From Maniola hyperantus (taxonomy: Eukaryota; Arthropoda; Insecta; Lepidoptera; Nymphalidae): DNA of 64,000 bases. Positions 22,810-34,301 of the stretch are shown piece after piece. The stretch is from the NCBI RefSeq assembly GCF_902806685.2, contig NC_048546.1, positions 4,464,001 to 4,528,000 on the forward strand. Direction: 5' to 3'. The position numbers and the translations under genes are program-made. Each line of letters starts with the position of its first letter. The first letter of the stretch is position 1. The notes beneath the pieces were generated by a model, which searched no databases, was not told the DNA's origin, and saw nothing but the letters and a program-made list of their open reading frames with translations.

Positions 22810-23387
22810 TTTTTTTTACCTACGTCCTACACGTGAAAAAACGACAATTGTGAAAAAAAAATCTACTATAACTAGGTCGCTTTGATCTCAAATTAGACAA
22901 ATAGTAATTATACTTTACTAGCAATCGGTAATTAGCGCATTAGCTCCGTTTCAACGACCGTCATTACGCTCCATAAACTAAAATTATCTCAAACGACATT
23001 CACATTTCACAGAGCGCCGCCCGCCCCGTACGTAAACGTTAGGTTGGCCGGACATTGGCTGTACGATACGCCTAGCCCTAGCCACAGTATAAAGAGCGAC
23101 ACAGTAGTCCGACGCCTTTAAACTTCTACTCATTTTACACGTTTTGTTGAAACCTAAGTATTATAAAAGAAGGAACTGACTGTCTGACTAATATTGTTAG
23201 TGTACAGCTCAAAACTTTTTATTTAGGTCTAGAAACCATCGAATTATAATACTAACGTACTAGAAACTTTAAATTTTGCATGTACTTAAGTTTTCCACTA
23301 TACTAAAATAAATTTCAAAAATTCAACCTGAGCGAAGGAGGGTTAGCTTTATTTAATTCGCAATGGGTAATTTTCTTATATTATTCA
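22810..23387. other. No gene; CpG-rich patch
   Basis: A CpG-rich patch at 23010-23120 includes AGTATAAAGAGCG, a possible TATA element without any downstream exon. Confidence 0.3.
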
Positions 23388-23700
23388 AAAAACTAACTTA
23401 TTCCCGTGACTTCGTCCGCGTGGACTACATAAATTTCAAACCACTATTTTACTTTTCTTAGCGGATGTCTATAGTACGCTACAGGTCGAGATGGCAATCG
23501 GGGAGGGAACGCCCCGCACTAACCCGTTGCGAGCGAGCGCAGATGACGTGTGGGTGTGCGAGGCGTCCCTCCGCCTCATACCCCAATTGCCATGTCAACC
23601 TGTCGTGGACTATACGTCATAATAGCTATCTGCAATCTGCATGCTAAATTTCAGCCTGATCCGTCCAGTAGTTTGAGCTGTGCGTCTGTCAGTCTGTCCG
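23388..23700 (-). repeat. Interspersed repeat A, split by a MITE
   Basis: Plus-strand GTGACTTCGTCCGCGTGGAC and CTTAGCGGATGTCTA lie left of the insertion; CGTCATAATAGCTATCTGC and CCGTCCAGTAGTTTGAGCTG lie right of it. Other copies show these parts contiguous (for example 28415-28632), so the MITE at 23472-23612 inserted into an existing copy. Confidence 0.8.
23472..23612. mobile_element. MITE of the TAGTCCGCGACAGG family, copy 2
   Basis: Inserted in repeat A with an exact TA duplication (23470-23471 and 23613-23614). Ends: TAGTACGCTACAGGTCGAGA and, reversed, TAGTCCACGACAGGTTGACA. At 141 bp it is one of the shorter copies. Confidence 0.88.
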
Positions 23701-23882
23701 GTACCCACACTACCTATGCATTCGCGAATCGTTATTCCAATTTAGTTGAAAACTTGAAACTTTTTACAGTTGTTATTGGGACTTGCGGAAAGGTTTCTGA
23801 CTAATTAGTTAATTAAATAGGCCTTCCCATTTGAATCTGGTATTTCCGAGACCGGAGCTGACAGGCGGCAAACTACAGTATT

Positions 23883-24578
23883 TTTAGAGTTCCGTACCCA
23901 AAGGATAAAAACTGAGTTCTATTAATGTCACACTGCTGTCTGTCTTTCCGGCTGTCCGTCCGTCTGTCTGTCGTCTGTCTGTCCGTCTGTCTGTCCGCCG
24001 GTCACAGGTCTCTAGCTCGTAGACGAAACGAGTTACAGACCTGAAATTTTAGTATTTGGTGTCGAACGTTGACCCAAAACCAAATATTGAATTAGGAATG
24101 CAATGAAATTATTACATGAAAAAGGAGCCAAAAAGTTTTGTTTCTTACTCTAGCATGTGGAGTATCATTGTTTAGAGCTTATTGAGTACGAATATATTTT
24201 TAGACCGTATTGACTACGAATCTATTTTTTGTTTTATTTTTTATCTTAAAAATTAGGAATTGGGGGCCGTTAAAGTTGTCAGTTTTAGACCATTTTTGTG
24301 ATCTCAAAAACTAAACTAGTTGGGCATATTAAATTTCGTTATATTATGTACCATAAGTATACTGTGTTTAAACAATAAATTTTAATAATAAAAACAACGA
24401 TTCATAAAATACATTAGCTGTGAACAAAACAAACGATAATTTTTTGGGCTTTTCTTTCACATTTTATTGCGATGTTCTAACTCGGACAATAAATATTTCA
24501 AACACCCAAAACGTGATGTTCATAATTATGTAAGGAACCCTAGAAGAGGGTCTGACTCGCACTTGAACGGTTTTTTTA
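23883..24578 (-). repeat. Interspersed repeat B2
   Basis: Plus strand starts GTTCCGTACCCAAAGGATAA, holds long GTCTGTCTGTCC runs and a hairpin at 24005-24043 (CAGGTCT...AGACCTG), and ends GGGTCTGACTCGCACTTGAA then CGGTTTTTT. Related in its ends to repeat B but different inside; a second copy is at 40947-41125. Confidence 0.55.
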
Positions 24579-24830
24579 AATTACTAGATGAATAATAATA
24601 ATTAAAATTTAACTAAGGCTATATTTTTCTTGTCACTGAATAAGCTAAATGAATGAATTAGTAGCTAAATTTATTTTTCTAGGACATTAGTGACGTTGAC
24701 GGAACTCAAATGATCAAACTAGTTTCCGGGTTGGTACTGAGAATTGAGATAGGTATGAAGAACAGATATAGACCTCATTATACCTTTAAAGATAAAGTAC
24801 CTGATTCTGATAGCATTTGTTTTAGAAAAA

Positions 24831-25250
24831 AAAACCGGCCAAGTGCGAGTCAGGCTCGCCTAACGAGGGTTCCGTACAACTGTCGTATTTTTTCGTCATT
24901 TTGCACGATAATTCAAAAACTATGATGCATAAAAATAAATAAAAATATGTTTTAGAATGCAAGCCTAAGCCTTTTCATTTGATACCCCACTCGATATCTT
25001 ACTTCGAAAATTGAAAATACAAATTTTTAGTTTGTGACCACAATTTTTTTTTGTGTAATGTAAACACAAATTCACGGTTTTCAGATTTTTCCCCTAATAC
25101 TAGCTATAAGACCCACCTATCTACCAAATTTCACAATTCTAGGTCAACGGGAAGTACCCTGTAGGTTTCTTGACAGACAGACGGACAGACAGACAACAAA
25201 GTAATCCTATAAGGGTTCCGTTTTCCTTTTGAGGTACAGAACCCTAAAAA
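24831..25250 (+). repeat. Interspersed repeat B, near full length
   Basis: Starts AAAACCGGCCAAGTGCGAGT, then GAGGGTTCCGTAC, CATAAAAATAAATAAAAAT, GTCAACGGGAAGTACCCTGT and GACAGACAGACGGACAGACA, ending GAGGTACAGAACCCTAAAAA. The best reference copy in this window, together with 31425-31872. Confidence 0.75.
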
Positions 25251-25296
25251 GCCACTCAAACTTCTTCTGGGAGAATACCTATTATGTACTTACCTA

Positions 25297-25372
25297 TACT
25301 ACGCGACAGGTCGTTTATCGATGGCATTCGGGTTGGGGTCGCCCCTTACACCCGCACAGCCGATCTCCACTT
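25297..25372. mobile_element. MITE of the TAGTCCGCGACAGG family, truncated copy 3
   Basis: Left end TACTACGCGACAGGTCG and an interior CACCCGCACAGCCGAT are recognisable. The right half is missing. Confidence 0.5.
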
Positions 25373-25379
25373 CTTTATG

Positions 25380-26245
25380 ATTTAGAATCCTCAACCACCA
25401 ATTTTCCTTGTTTCTTTAATAAAAAAAGTAAACTAAAGTGAACATTTACTCGGACTACGTTATAGGTCATCTCCTAGCGTATGGTAAACTGGTAAAAGTT
25501 TATGAATGTATTATACAAGTAAGCAAGTACAAATTACAATAATATATACCTAGTCACTTATCTCTATGACTCTGTAATTTGTATCTCTGACTACTCTCCT
25601 ACTACTGTCGGATATGTCGGAAAAATATACTTAATACTTGTGCCAATAAACTTTACACTTTTGAACAATAAACGATTTATTTATTATTTATAAAGTAAGA
25701 CCTCCAAGGCATCGTCGAACCTATAGTTTCAAAGGTCAAGAATGAATTTTTTTTACTTTTTAGTTAGGTGAAAATGAAAATATTTTTGGAGCCCAAGTCA
25801 CCGAAGAAAGAAACAGACTACAAAACGATCCTACAAGGATTCCTTTTTCTTTTTGAGGTACGGAACCCTAAAAATTTGCGAGAAAATTCATTCAATAGTA
25901 GCACAGAGGTTATAGGTGCCTACCTAAATGGTACCTATCGAACAATAATAAAATAGGTACATATTTTATTATCTTAGTTGACCCTTGATGCAGCTAAAAA
26001 GGTTAAGGGTTCTTTAGCGATGCGCTAATTATTATTTATAAATAACAATCAAGTAGGTAGGTAAACACACAATAGTTATATTATATCTACACATAGTGCA
26101 TTATTCATTATTTAATGATGTAGGTACAATGTTAAAATTTTGTATGTGTGTAGACATAATAGGTATTTGATAATTCCACCTCACAACTCTACGTGATTCT
26201 ACTTTTGTTATTATGGTAGGCATTCTTAATCGACTTATGCGTAAA
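25380..26245. other. No gene; one repeat B fragment
   Basis: Apart from the 3' end of repeat B at 25822-25876 (GATCCTACAAGGATTCC to GTACGGAACCCTAAAAAT) nothing is recognised. Confidence 0.4.
25822..25876 (+). repeat. Interspersed repeat B, last 55 bp
   Basis: Matches only the terminal block of repeat B, joined directly to unrelated DNA. Confidence 0.55.
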
Positions 26246-26637
26246 AGCGATCACGCACTCATCCGATCCGAACCCGTGAAAATATGGATATAAAAAATAT
26301 GTATCTAAATATATAAAACGAAAAGCTGACTGACTGGCTGACTGACTGACTGACTGACTGCCTGACTGACTGACTGATCTATCAACGCACAGCTCAAACT
26401 ATTGGACGGATCGGGCTGAAATTTGGCATGCAGATAGCTATCATGACGTAAGCATCCGCTAAGAAAGGATTTATGAAAATTCGACTCCTAAGGGGGTGAA
26501 ATAGGGGTTTGAAATATGTGTAGTCCACGTGGACGAAGTCGCGGGCATAAGCTAGTTGGATATAAATACAAACAGTTCTATGACAACTTCGGAACCTATT
26601 TTCACGGACTCGAATCGGATGAGTGTGTAACCGCCGT
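26246..26637. mobile_element. MITE of the AGCGATCACGCACTC family, interrupted
   Basis: Left end AGCGATCACGCACTCATCC and the reversed right end GGTTACACACTCATCCGATT frame the unit; a GTGAAAATA motif follows in both arms. A copy of repeat A (26311-26556) sits inside. The same family occurs uninterrupted at 47039-47357. Confidence 0.72.
26311..26556 (+). repeat. Interspersed repeat A, nested in a MITE
   Basis: Starts ATATATAAAACGAAAAGC with a GACTGACTGACTGACTG run, then ATCAACGCACAGCTCAAAC, GGGCTGAAATTTGGCATGC, CATCCGCTAAGAAAGG and ends ACGAAGTCGCGGGCATAAGC. A complete reference copy for this family. Confidence 0.8.
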
Positions 26638-26639
26638 AG

Positions 26640-27479
26640 ACTGCGTAGGTCAAACTATTAATAAACGAATTCCAACTTTAGGTTTGTAGAACTAGGTAGC
26701 TGTCGCCGAATATTCATCTATTTGGTATCCGTGTCATTCCAGTGACATATTTGCTGGTATCAAAAACGTGTTAAAATCTTATCGTGAACAAACAGTCAAA
26801 CAGACGTGAGACGATCCACGTGTGACCTGAAATTCCGAGTGTAGCGACATTTTGTGGAAGCTTGCTTTTGCATTGCAGATGCATGACGATATTTTACGAA
26901 TAAAGCAGCTCACATATTCGAAAGTAAGTAATACACATCCAATTTAACAACTCTCGTGAGGTAGCATTAGCATCCAGAGCAAATACTTGCAGCAAAAGGT
27001 ACCTATCTGACACCATGTCAGAACTTAGAAGATAGATGTTGAGCAGGTACCAAACAAAAACAAACACAACCTACATAACAGCCTAGTACATACATTCGCA
27101 AATCCCATGGCTAGTACATGTAAGTGACAAATAGAAATAGGCGTAGAATACTGATCAGCCCGCAGTCACGAGCTACGAGACCTTAGTGCATGCGCGATGA
27201 GGCAGCTGCCTCTGCGATAGTGTGGGAATGTCGACAATAACTCCTTGACTTCATCTAGGGATCATCGATCGATGTCTTGGGCATTTCATTTACTAAAACC
27301 TCAATACAATAATACTGAATATCTCAATTTAAGTCATGGAAGGATCAACTAAATTTTTATGAAATGTAATTAATACATATTATAATACTTAGATATATTA
27401 CATAAATATATGCATACCTGCCTACTACCTACCTATAATATGATGAATTTATTCACATGGACAAAGTTGCTGACATCAT
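26640..27479. other. No gene seen
   Basis: Mostly unique sequence with a mildly CpG-rich patch near 27160-27240. No exon boundaries recognised. Confidence 0.4.
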
Positions 27480-27840
27480 TATATTTGGTAAGCTTGTATG
27501 TAGCTTGTATGTATGGAGACGGACATAGTATACTTTTGTCCCGGAAAATGAAGGAGTTCCCACGGGATTTTTAAAAACCCAGACCTACCCACGCGAAGGA
27601 AGTCGCAGGATCATCTATTAATGTTATAAATACTCATGCGTGTGCCTTTTTTAGTGACTTGCCAGACCTGGACCGCTTTATCGATATAGATGTTAGGCAC
27701 ACAGATAGCTCGCAGCCGGATTCCGGATGGATGGCGGACGTAGCATTATTATCCCAGAAAACAAAGGGTTCCCAAGAAAATTAAAAAGTCTAAGCTAAAT
27801 CCAAGTGGACGAAGTCACGGGCGTTGCCCCTAATCTTTAT
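27480..27840 (+). repeat. Two interspersed repeat G fragments in tandem
   Basis: The first ends near 27615 (TTTTGTCCCGGAAAATGAAG, then ACGCGAAGGAAGTCGCAGG). The second covers about 27655-27835 (AGACCTGGACCGCTTTATCG, ending GTGGACGAAGTCACGGGCG). Both run in the same direction and are decayed. Confidence 0.5.
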
Positions 27841-28414
27841 TAAAAATATATTTGGATAGTAATAAAATAAATTACTTACTGTAAGTAAAGTAAGTAAAGT
27901 TTTTAAGCTAGAAATTGGCAGCTTAAGATGTCATATTTGTTTTGGTTAGGCTTTTCGTACTTAGATAAGATCCGCGCTGTAACCTCCAGTTCTATGTAGC
28001 ATTACCTAGTTACTTCCTATCTACATTGAAAACTGTGTGTTTGTGATAAAAAATTGTTATTTTTCTTAGAAAAGATTGTGGGTATGACTTTATGTAATTC
28101 AAATGGAAAGTTTATAATTATCTCGCATTTAATTGACTCGCCCGTATGATAAAAATAATATAGGTACTTAGTGGAAAAGTTATATCAACACCGGAATATT
28201 ACTTGATATAATATTATTATTAGAAAGGTCAAACTTTAAAAAGAAGATTAAGATGAAATGAACTATAATTATGTACCTACCTATCTATATTATAGAATAT
28301 AATATGGATCAAATAAACGGAAAACATGATAGAAAATTCTACGTATACCTATATGCGGAAATGAAATATATAGTATATAGATGTTGTTAAAAATGCTAGT
28401 AAACCTTTAAATTA

Positions 28415-28632
28415 AACTAGCTTATACTCGCGACTTGGTCCGCGTGGATTACACAAATTTTAAACCCCTATATCACCCCCTTAGGGGTTTCAAAAATCCT
28501 TTCTTAGCGGATGCCTACGTCATAATAGCTATGTGCATGCCAAATTTTAGCCCGATCCGTCTAGTAGTTTGAGCTGTGCGTTGATATGTCAGTCAGTCAG
28601 TCAGTCACCTTTTCCTTTTATATATTTATAAG
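28415..28632 (-). repeat. Interspersed repeat A
   Basis: Plus strand starts AACTAGCTTATACTCGCGAC and ends GTCAGTCAGTCAGTCACC then CTTTTATATATTTATAAG: a full copy in reverse orientation. Confidence 0.75.
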
Positions 28633-28639
28633 ATTTCAA

Positions 28640-29940
28640 AAACCCTCTTCTCCGCCTTGCATTTTCCCAGCATCATTTGACCACGTAATATTACGGAATA
28701 TACTACCTAGTAATTATTCTAAACCAGGCTACGAGTTCTGGTTACTTACTGGTTTAAAATTATTGTGATAGGTTCGTGGTTCCGGCGACACCGGAAGCAC
28801 CAGTAGCGGAAGGTGTTAGCATTTGGGTAGGGATTTACCAACGAAAATCATAGCTTAACTTGGGCATACGACTGGTATATTATGTAACAACATAATAATA
28901 TGCGCTGTACCTAACAACTAGGCTACACATCCCTCGCACTTTCGCACGAAGCGTTCATGCTCGACTTTTCTGATACAAACCCCTAATATTGGAAAGCCCT
29001 TCCGGTGTTCGTATTTCAATCCAACGTAGACCTCACTGTATGTCGTCAAGCGCAAGACTGTCCTGTCTTAAAAACAAAAACCTATTACTTTCTTAAAACT
29101 TGATTAACTTGTTTAATGTAGAGCCCTTCATAGAAACAGACCGTCTACTATTTTTCCATTTTCTTTTTTGGTGTATGTATAAGTAAATGAAAATGTCGCA
29201 ACAGGTATGAAGATTGGAGACGAAATAATGTCAAGGCATTTCCATATTATTATTCAAACGCTTTCCTCACATACGTCGTGTACTTACTATACACGTCTTG
29301 TCTTTTCTTTGTAGCATTTGCAGTTGAATGTGGTGGCCGTCCAAAGCTTTGATAAGAAAGATAGCAGGAAATTGAACTTATTTTTTTATTTTTTTTGCGG
29401 ACGGAGTCTTGGGTAAAAGCTAGTACCTAATTACTGTGCAATAAAAATGTTTAATTAACTTAACTTAAACTTAATAATCACAAGATATGTTTGCTAATTA
29501 GGTAAGTAAGTATATAAATCACACTTGATGCTGACGTAAAATAATACCAAGATAATGCGTTCCCATAAAATTAAATTCAAAATGAGTTCTTATTACCTAT
29601 TCGAAAACTAAAGTGGATACGGTTCATAACGGTGACGTACTAAGGTAATGAAATATAGCAAAAACCTAAGTTAAGTATTTAAGTGTACATTTTCCTCAAA
29701 CTTAACACGGTACTTCCCTTGCAAGTAGGTACATTATGCTGGTTGGCGTTAAACTTAAGTAAATATTTAAATAAAGCTTATATAACTGAGGTCAGTCAAA
29801 TATAAAATTCGTAACCGCAGATTACCTGCTTGGGTTAACGTTAAATACATAGAATAAATTCATCAACATCATTATGGCCATTATTTAGGGCTGTCGTATT
29901 TGCTACGTTAGTTGGTAAGTAAACCCGATATGTGATACTA
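28640..29940. other. No gene seen
   Basis: No supported gene. A short GC-rich stretch at 28760-28810 (GGTTCCGGCGACACCGG) contains a small hairpin. Confidence 0.4.
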
Positions 29941-29946
29941 CATATT

Positions 29947-30127
29947 ATATATAAAAGGAAACGCTGACTGACTGACTGACTGATCTATCAACGCACAGCT
30001 CAAACTACTGGACGAATCGGGCTGAAATTTGGCACCCAGATAGCTATGACGTAGACATCCGCTAAGAATGGAATTTTTGAAAATTCAATTCCTAAAAGGG
30101 CAAAACAGGGGTATGAAATTTATGTAG
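29947..30127 (+). repeat. Interspersed repeat A, 3' truncated
   Basis: Starts TATATATAAAAGGAAACGC and a GACTGACTGACTGACTGATC run; ends inside the GAAATTTATGTAGTC block, where it meets LINE-derived sequence. Confidence 0.7.
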
Positions 30128-30134
30128 TCTTTTT

Positions 30135-30440
30135 TCCAAACTATGTGCCCTGCCCATTGCCACTTCAGCTTCGCAACCACAGGACTCGTGTAGGGAAATT
30201 CCCTGTTTTGTGTTGCTTGTACTAAGCAGCGCGCTTCAGCCTGATGTAACTTGATTCATGCATGTAGTAGGGGTGGATGGAGTAGGTACATAGTAGAACT
30301 GTGACTTCCAATCCAGTACCTTAGGACCTCAACATCCATCACTTCTTACGCAGCTGTGAATCCATATTTGTATCGTTGTCATTTCAACCGGTAGATGTCC
30401 ACTTCTGGAACAAGGTCTCTTGCAAGGATCCAGAATACGG
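30135..30440 (-). pseudogene. RTE-type LINE fragments
   Basis: 30135-30178 (CTATGTGCCCTGCCCATTGC, plus strand) corresponds to the WQWAGHIVRR segment of the LINE ORF, and 30300-30440 carries a decayed version of its last part (GTAGATGTCCACTTCTGG). The DNA between is not LINE-like, so the copy is broken or rearranged. Confidence 0.5.
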
Positions 30441-31424
30441 TCAGCTACTGTTGTCTAGCGTTTCCACTTCCCAGCTACTTGCTTGAGATCGTCAGGCAGG
30501 CCTATGCGTATATCAGCGTATATCGTATTATCCAACTCATGGCTAGTCTATACATTCTTGTTTACAGTCAAACCGGTTTATTTGTAAACAATTCAACACC
30601 CTGAACTTTATCCGTGTTTCCGATATAAAACATGAATGGGCACAAATACCTGCAAGGTTGTAAGGAGGTAACTAAAATACAACTAAAATCGTCTAAGTAT
30701 AAAAATAGATGGTTGGCCGGTGAATAAATAATATTATTTGAGTCTACTTAAACAAAGGGGAGCTTAAAAGTATCTAAGTAGTACTTTAAGTATGTAAATT
30801 GGTTGTCCCGTTAAAATCTCGAAAGGACACGCACTTGATCTCAAATGTTACTAAAGGCTATTTATATACTCTATACTATACATATACACTCTACTTGTGA
30901 AAAGTAGAGTATTAAACTTGAGGGTAATACTGTCTTAGACTTGGGCGCCCCTAAACCCCGCGCTTCACTCAGGATTCTAGATGCAACACTCTCGCTGCGC
31001 TCGGGAGTTACTCTAAAATCCCTCGTTATGCTTAGGATTTATCTCGGCGCCCGTGACGTAAGATATTACACTTAGACAAAGCTAAGTCTTCTGGTAAAAT
31101 ACTTACATCAAACTAATTAATTTTAACTATTTTTCGTCTCAACCATTTAGCGTTAGTAAAATAATTAAATATAATATTAATTTAGGCTAGAACTGATAAC
31201 GATTTTAAATCAGAACAAGAAATGCCCAAGTAGTACCTAATTAGTTTAATTAAATCCGGCCTTAGAAAATATGCCGACGCGCACGCCTTGACCGCCTTAC
31301 CGGTTCCGACGTGACTTCTTCCTATTGTAAGTTATTTTCATGTTTTCAGGCCACCTGCAGGCTGCACTGCTGCACCGCCATCACAGCATCCGACTGAGAT
31401 TTAAGTGGAGTGTATCTATAATAT
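30441..31424. other. No gene; two GC-richer patches
   Basis: 30940-31060 contains CCGCGCTTCACTCAGGATT and CTCTCGCTGCGCTCGGGAG, likely repeat-derived. 31262-31385 has an acceptor-like TTTTCAG before GC-rich sequence, but no open frame with a donor follows. Confidence 0.35.
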
Positions 31425-31785
31425 AAAAACCGGCCAAGTGCGAGTCAGGCTCGCGCAATGAGGGTTCCGTACTACAGTCGTATTTTTTCGTCATTTTGCA
31501 CGATAATTCAAAAACTATGATGCATAAAAATAAATAAAAATTTGTTTTAGAATGTACAGGTGAAGACCTTTCATATGATACACCATTTGATATAGTCACT
31601 CACTTCGAAAGTTGAAAATACTAGTTTTTATTAGTTCATGACCACAATTTCATTTTTTTTTGTGTGATCTAACCCTAAATTCACGGTTTTCAGATTTTTC
31701 TCCAATTGTCAGCTATAAGATTTACCTACCTGCCAAATTTCATGATTCTAGGTCAACGGGAAGTACCCTGTAGGTTTCTTGACAG

Positions 31786-31816
<31 letters not shown>

Positions 31817-31872
31817 ACTAAGTGATCCTATAAGGGTTCCGTTTTTCCTTTTGAGGTACGGAACCCTAAAAA
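31425..31872 (+). repeat. Interspersed repeat B, full length
   Basis: From AAAAACCGGCCAAGTGCGAG to GAGGTACGGAACCCTAAAAA, with a GACAGACAGACAGACAGACA run. Very similar in layout to 24831-25250. Confidence 0.75.
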
Positions 31873-31877
31873 TAAAT

Positions 31878-32195
31878 CACCAAATGTGTTGGTCACCGCA
31901 AATCTCGAGAACTGCTGAACCGATTTCGCTATTTCTTTTTTTATGATAATCCTTTTTTTTTTAATTAATTCTATTATAGGTATACGCTTGACCACAATCA
32001 CACCTGATGGGAAGTGATGATGTGGCCTAAGATGGGACGCGTTTACCTAGAAGATGCCTATTCACTAGATACCCGGGTTGTATTTACGTCCTTGAAGTAC
32101 GAGGATGGTTCTTGCGGAGAGAAAGATTTAATTCAACCTCCCCTCAATTTTCTAAACTCCACCCGAGCGAAGCCGGAGCGGTTCAGCTAGTTAAT
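31878..32195 (-). repeat. Interspersed repeat C with an internal insertion
   Basis: Left part: CGCAAATCTCGAGAACTGCTG and CCGATTTCGCTATTTC. Right part: CCTTGAAGTACGAGGATGGT to CCACCCGAGCGAAGCCGG. Between them (about 31943-32088) is foreign sequence holding CACCTGATGGGAAGTGATGA and GACGCGTTTACCTAGAAGAT, a phrase known from other lepidopteran repeats. Confidence 0.65.
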
Positions 32196-32275
32196 TAATA
32201 TATCTAAGTGATTTTTTTTTTTAAAGTTCTTACTTCGGTAAGCTTCTGTCTATGTAGAATTATAAAGCAACGCAG

Positions 32276-32522
32276 ATCATCATCATCATCAACCAATCGC
32301 CAGCTCACTACGAGCGTACCTACTGGCCTCCTCACAAAATGAGAAAGGTTTGACCATAATCCACCATGCTAGCCAAGCGCGGCCTCCTATTCAGCTAGGG
32401 GTCTAACTTTTCAGAGTTATGTGCGTTAACTGTCCTTGATAACGGCGAAGGAAAACATCGTGAGGAAACCTGCATGCTTGCGAGTTCTCCATAATGTTCT
32501 CAAAGGTATGTGAAGTCACCAA
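32276..32522 (-). mobile_element. tRNA-type SINE (Metulj-like) with inverted 5' part
   Basis: The tail portion, 32276-32391, reads on the minus strand and ends GGTTGATGATGATGATGAT. The core portion, 32398-32522, reads on the plus strand (GGCGAAGGAAAACATCGTGA, GGAAACCTGCATGC). In the intact copy at 61376-61686 the two parts are contiguous on one strand; here they meet head to head, and the break falls at the same site in both (after CACCAA). The tRNA head is missing. Confidence 0.82.
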
Positions 32523-32550
32523 CGTAGAGCATTCTATATTAATCTCTATT

Positions 32551-32767
32551 TATATAAAAGGACAAGCTGACTGACTGACTGACTGATCTATCAACGCACA
32601 GCTCAAACCACTCGATGGATCGAGCTGAAATTTGCCATGCAGATAGATAGCTATTATGACGTAGGCATCCGCTAAGGAAGGTTTCTTGAAAATTCAACCC
32701 CTAAGGGAGTGAAATAGGGGTTTGAAATATGTGTAGTGCACGCAACGAAGTCGCGGCCATAAGCTAT
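32551..32767 (+). repeat. Interspersed repeat A
   Basis: Starts TATATAAAAGGACAAGCTGA and ends CGAAGTCGCGGCCATAAGCT. A near full copy about 30 bp after the inverted SINE. Confidence 0.75.
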
Positions 32768-32864
32768 AGTCAGATATTAATTCTAATCTATCAATTATAT
32801 GGTATTTAGGTTTGATAAGATAAATAGCCTGCAAGTTCTGGGTTTTAATAATTCAATGGTTCTT

Positions 32865-33308
32865 AGGGTTCCGTACCTCAAGAGGAAAAACGAACCCTTA
32901 TAGGATCACTTCGTTGTCTGTCTGTTCGTCTTTCTGTCTGTCGTGTCTGTCAAGAAACTTACAGGGTAGGTAATTCCCGTTGATCTAATATCATGAAATT
33001 TGGCAGGTAGCTAGGTCTTATAGCTGACGTTAAGGGAAAAATCCGCAAACCGTGAATTTGTGGTTAGGTACATCACAAAAAAATTAAAATGAACAAATAA
33101 TTAGTACTTTCAACTTTTAAAGTAAGATTAGGTTCTAGGTATACTAAGTGAGGTATCATATGAAAGGGCTTTACCTGTACATTCTAAAACAGATTTTTAT
33201 TTATTTTTATGCATAAGTTTTTGATTTATCGTACAAGTACATGTCGAAAAAATACGACTTTAGTACGGAACCCTTGGTGCGCGAGTCTAACTCGCACTTA
33301 GCCGGTTT
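32865..33308 (-). repeat. Interspersed repeat B, full length
   Basis: Plus strand from CTTAGGGTTCCGTACCTCAA to CTCGCACTTAGCCGGTTTTT. Reverse orientation to 31425-31872. Confidence 0.75.
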
Positions 33309-33492
33309 TTACCATATCACTGGGTATTACCTATTTAAATATTTACCCAGAAAATAAAATGCAAATAATGAGAAAAACAATGGAACATTGATTAACTGAT
33401 TAATTGTTTCTGGTGCAGGTGGAAGTTGTTATACCTAGATTTCCTTTATAGATATTCAGATTGATGGTCGACTTAGTGTCACAGATAATGTC

Positions 33493-33663
33493 CAGTCCGC
33501 GACATGTCGAGATAGCAATCGGGGAGGGAACGCCCCGCACACCCGCACAGCCTCTGCTAGCCAGGCGCTAGCCCGGTGCGGGCGAGCGCGGGTGACGTGT
33601 GGGTGTGCGGGGCGTCCCCCGCCATCCAATTACTCCGATTGACATCTTGACCTGTCGCGTACG
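33493..33663. mobile_element. MITE of the TAGTCCGCGACAGG family, copy 4
   Basis: Ends CAGTCCGCGACATGTCGAGA and, reversed, GTACGCGACAGGTCAAGA. The interior has GGGAACGCCCCGCACACCCG and GCGGGCGAGCGCGGGTGACG. No clear TA duplication remains. Confidence 0.75.
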
Positions 33664-33763
33664 TTAGGTACTTACCCACCTATTATTATAACCAACTTAT
33701 TCATTGCTAATAGTACCTATACCTTTATTAGATAAAAGCGCAGTACCTATCGCTATTGAAGAA

Positions 33764-33812
33764 TAGAATAGAATACTTATAAATTTTTATTCAAGTAAAC
33801 TGTTACAAGTGC
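33764..33812 (-). repeat. LINE 3' tail fragment
   Basis: AATAGAATAGAATACTTATA followed by TTTTTATTCAAGTAAAC, the same tail as the LINE end at 18896-19060. Confidence 0.5.
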
Positions 33813-34301
33813 TTTTAAATCTACTTACTTAAAAATCACAATAGACCTATCTCCATATAAACAAAGAAGTACCTAAAAATGATGAACCAAAGAGAATTTT
33901 TAATTAACTAAATCCGCGCGAACGAACTCGCGGGCATCAGCTAGTATTTAAATTGAGCCTGCGATTTTTACTTACCTACTTATTTTATAAACTTATATAC
34001 GAATGAATGAATGATGGATAAACATATGCAAAAAGACAGGGTCAAATTTAATTACTGTGCTACATGACGTGTTGCATACGTACATACATACGTACCCACG
34101 AGCTGCCTCAGGACAGGTTTATTTTAATTAATATTGTGAGACTTCAAAGGCAAATCATTATTTTAAAATCGATATCTTAGATCGATTACAATCGCACTGA
34201 CCTTACGCAATTGCAACTGTTGTCATTTTAAAGGCTTTAAAGCCGACCTCAATAATTGTCAAATATTATCTCTGGTCAAAACAAAGCAATGCCTCTACTG
34301 G
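33813..34301. other. No gene seen
   Basis: A short repeat G/A tail (GCGAACGAACTCGCGGGCAT) lies at about 33917-33945. Otherwise unremarkable. Confidence 0.4.

Noticed and set aside
23080..23125. TATA-type promoter (AGTATAAAGAGCG in a CpG-rich patch)
   Set aside because: No downstream exon, donor or supported start on the plus strand; kept only as a weak possibility.
23935..24000. CRISPR-like or functional tandem array (GTCTGTCTGTCC runs)
   Set aside because: A simple tetranucleotide run that is a standard part of repeat B2; no spacers.
31262..31400. Exon after TTTTCAG at about 31350
   Set aside because: Frames close quickly, no donor consensus follows, and a repeat begins at 31425.
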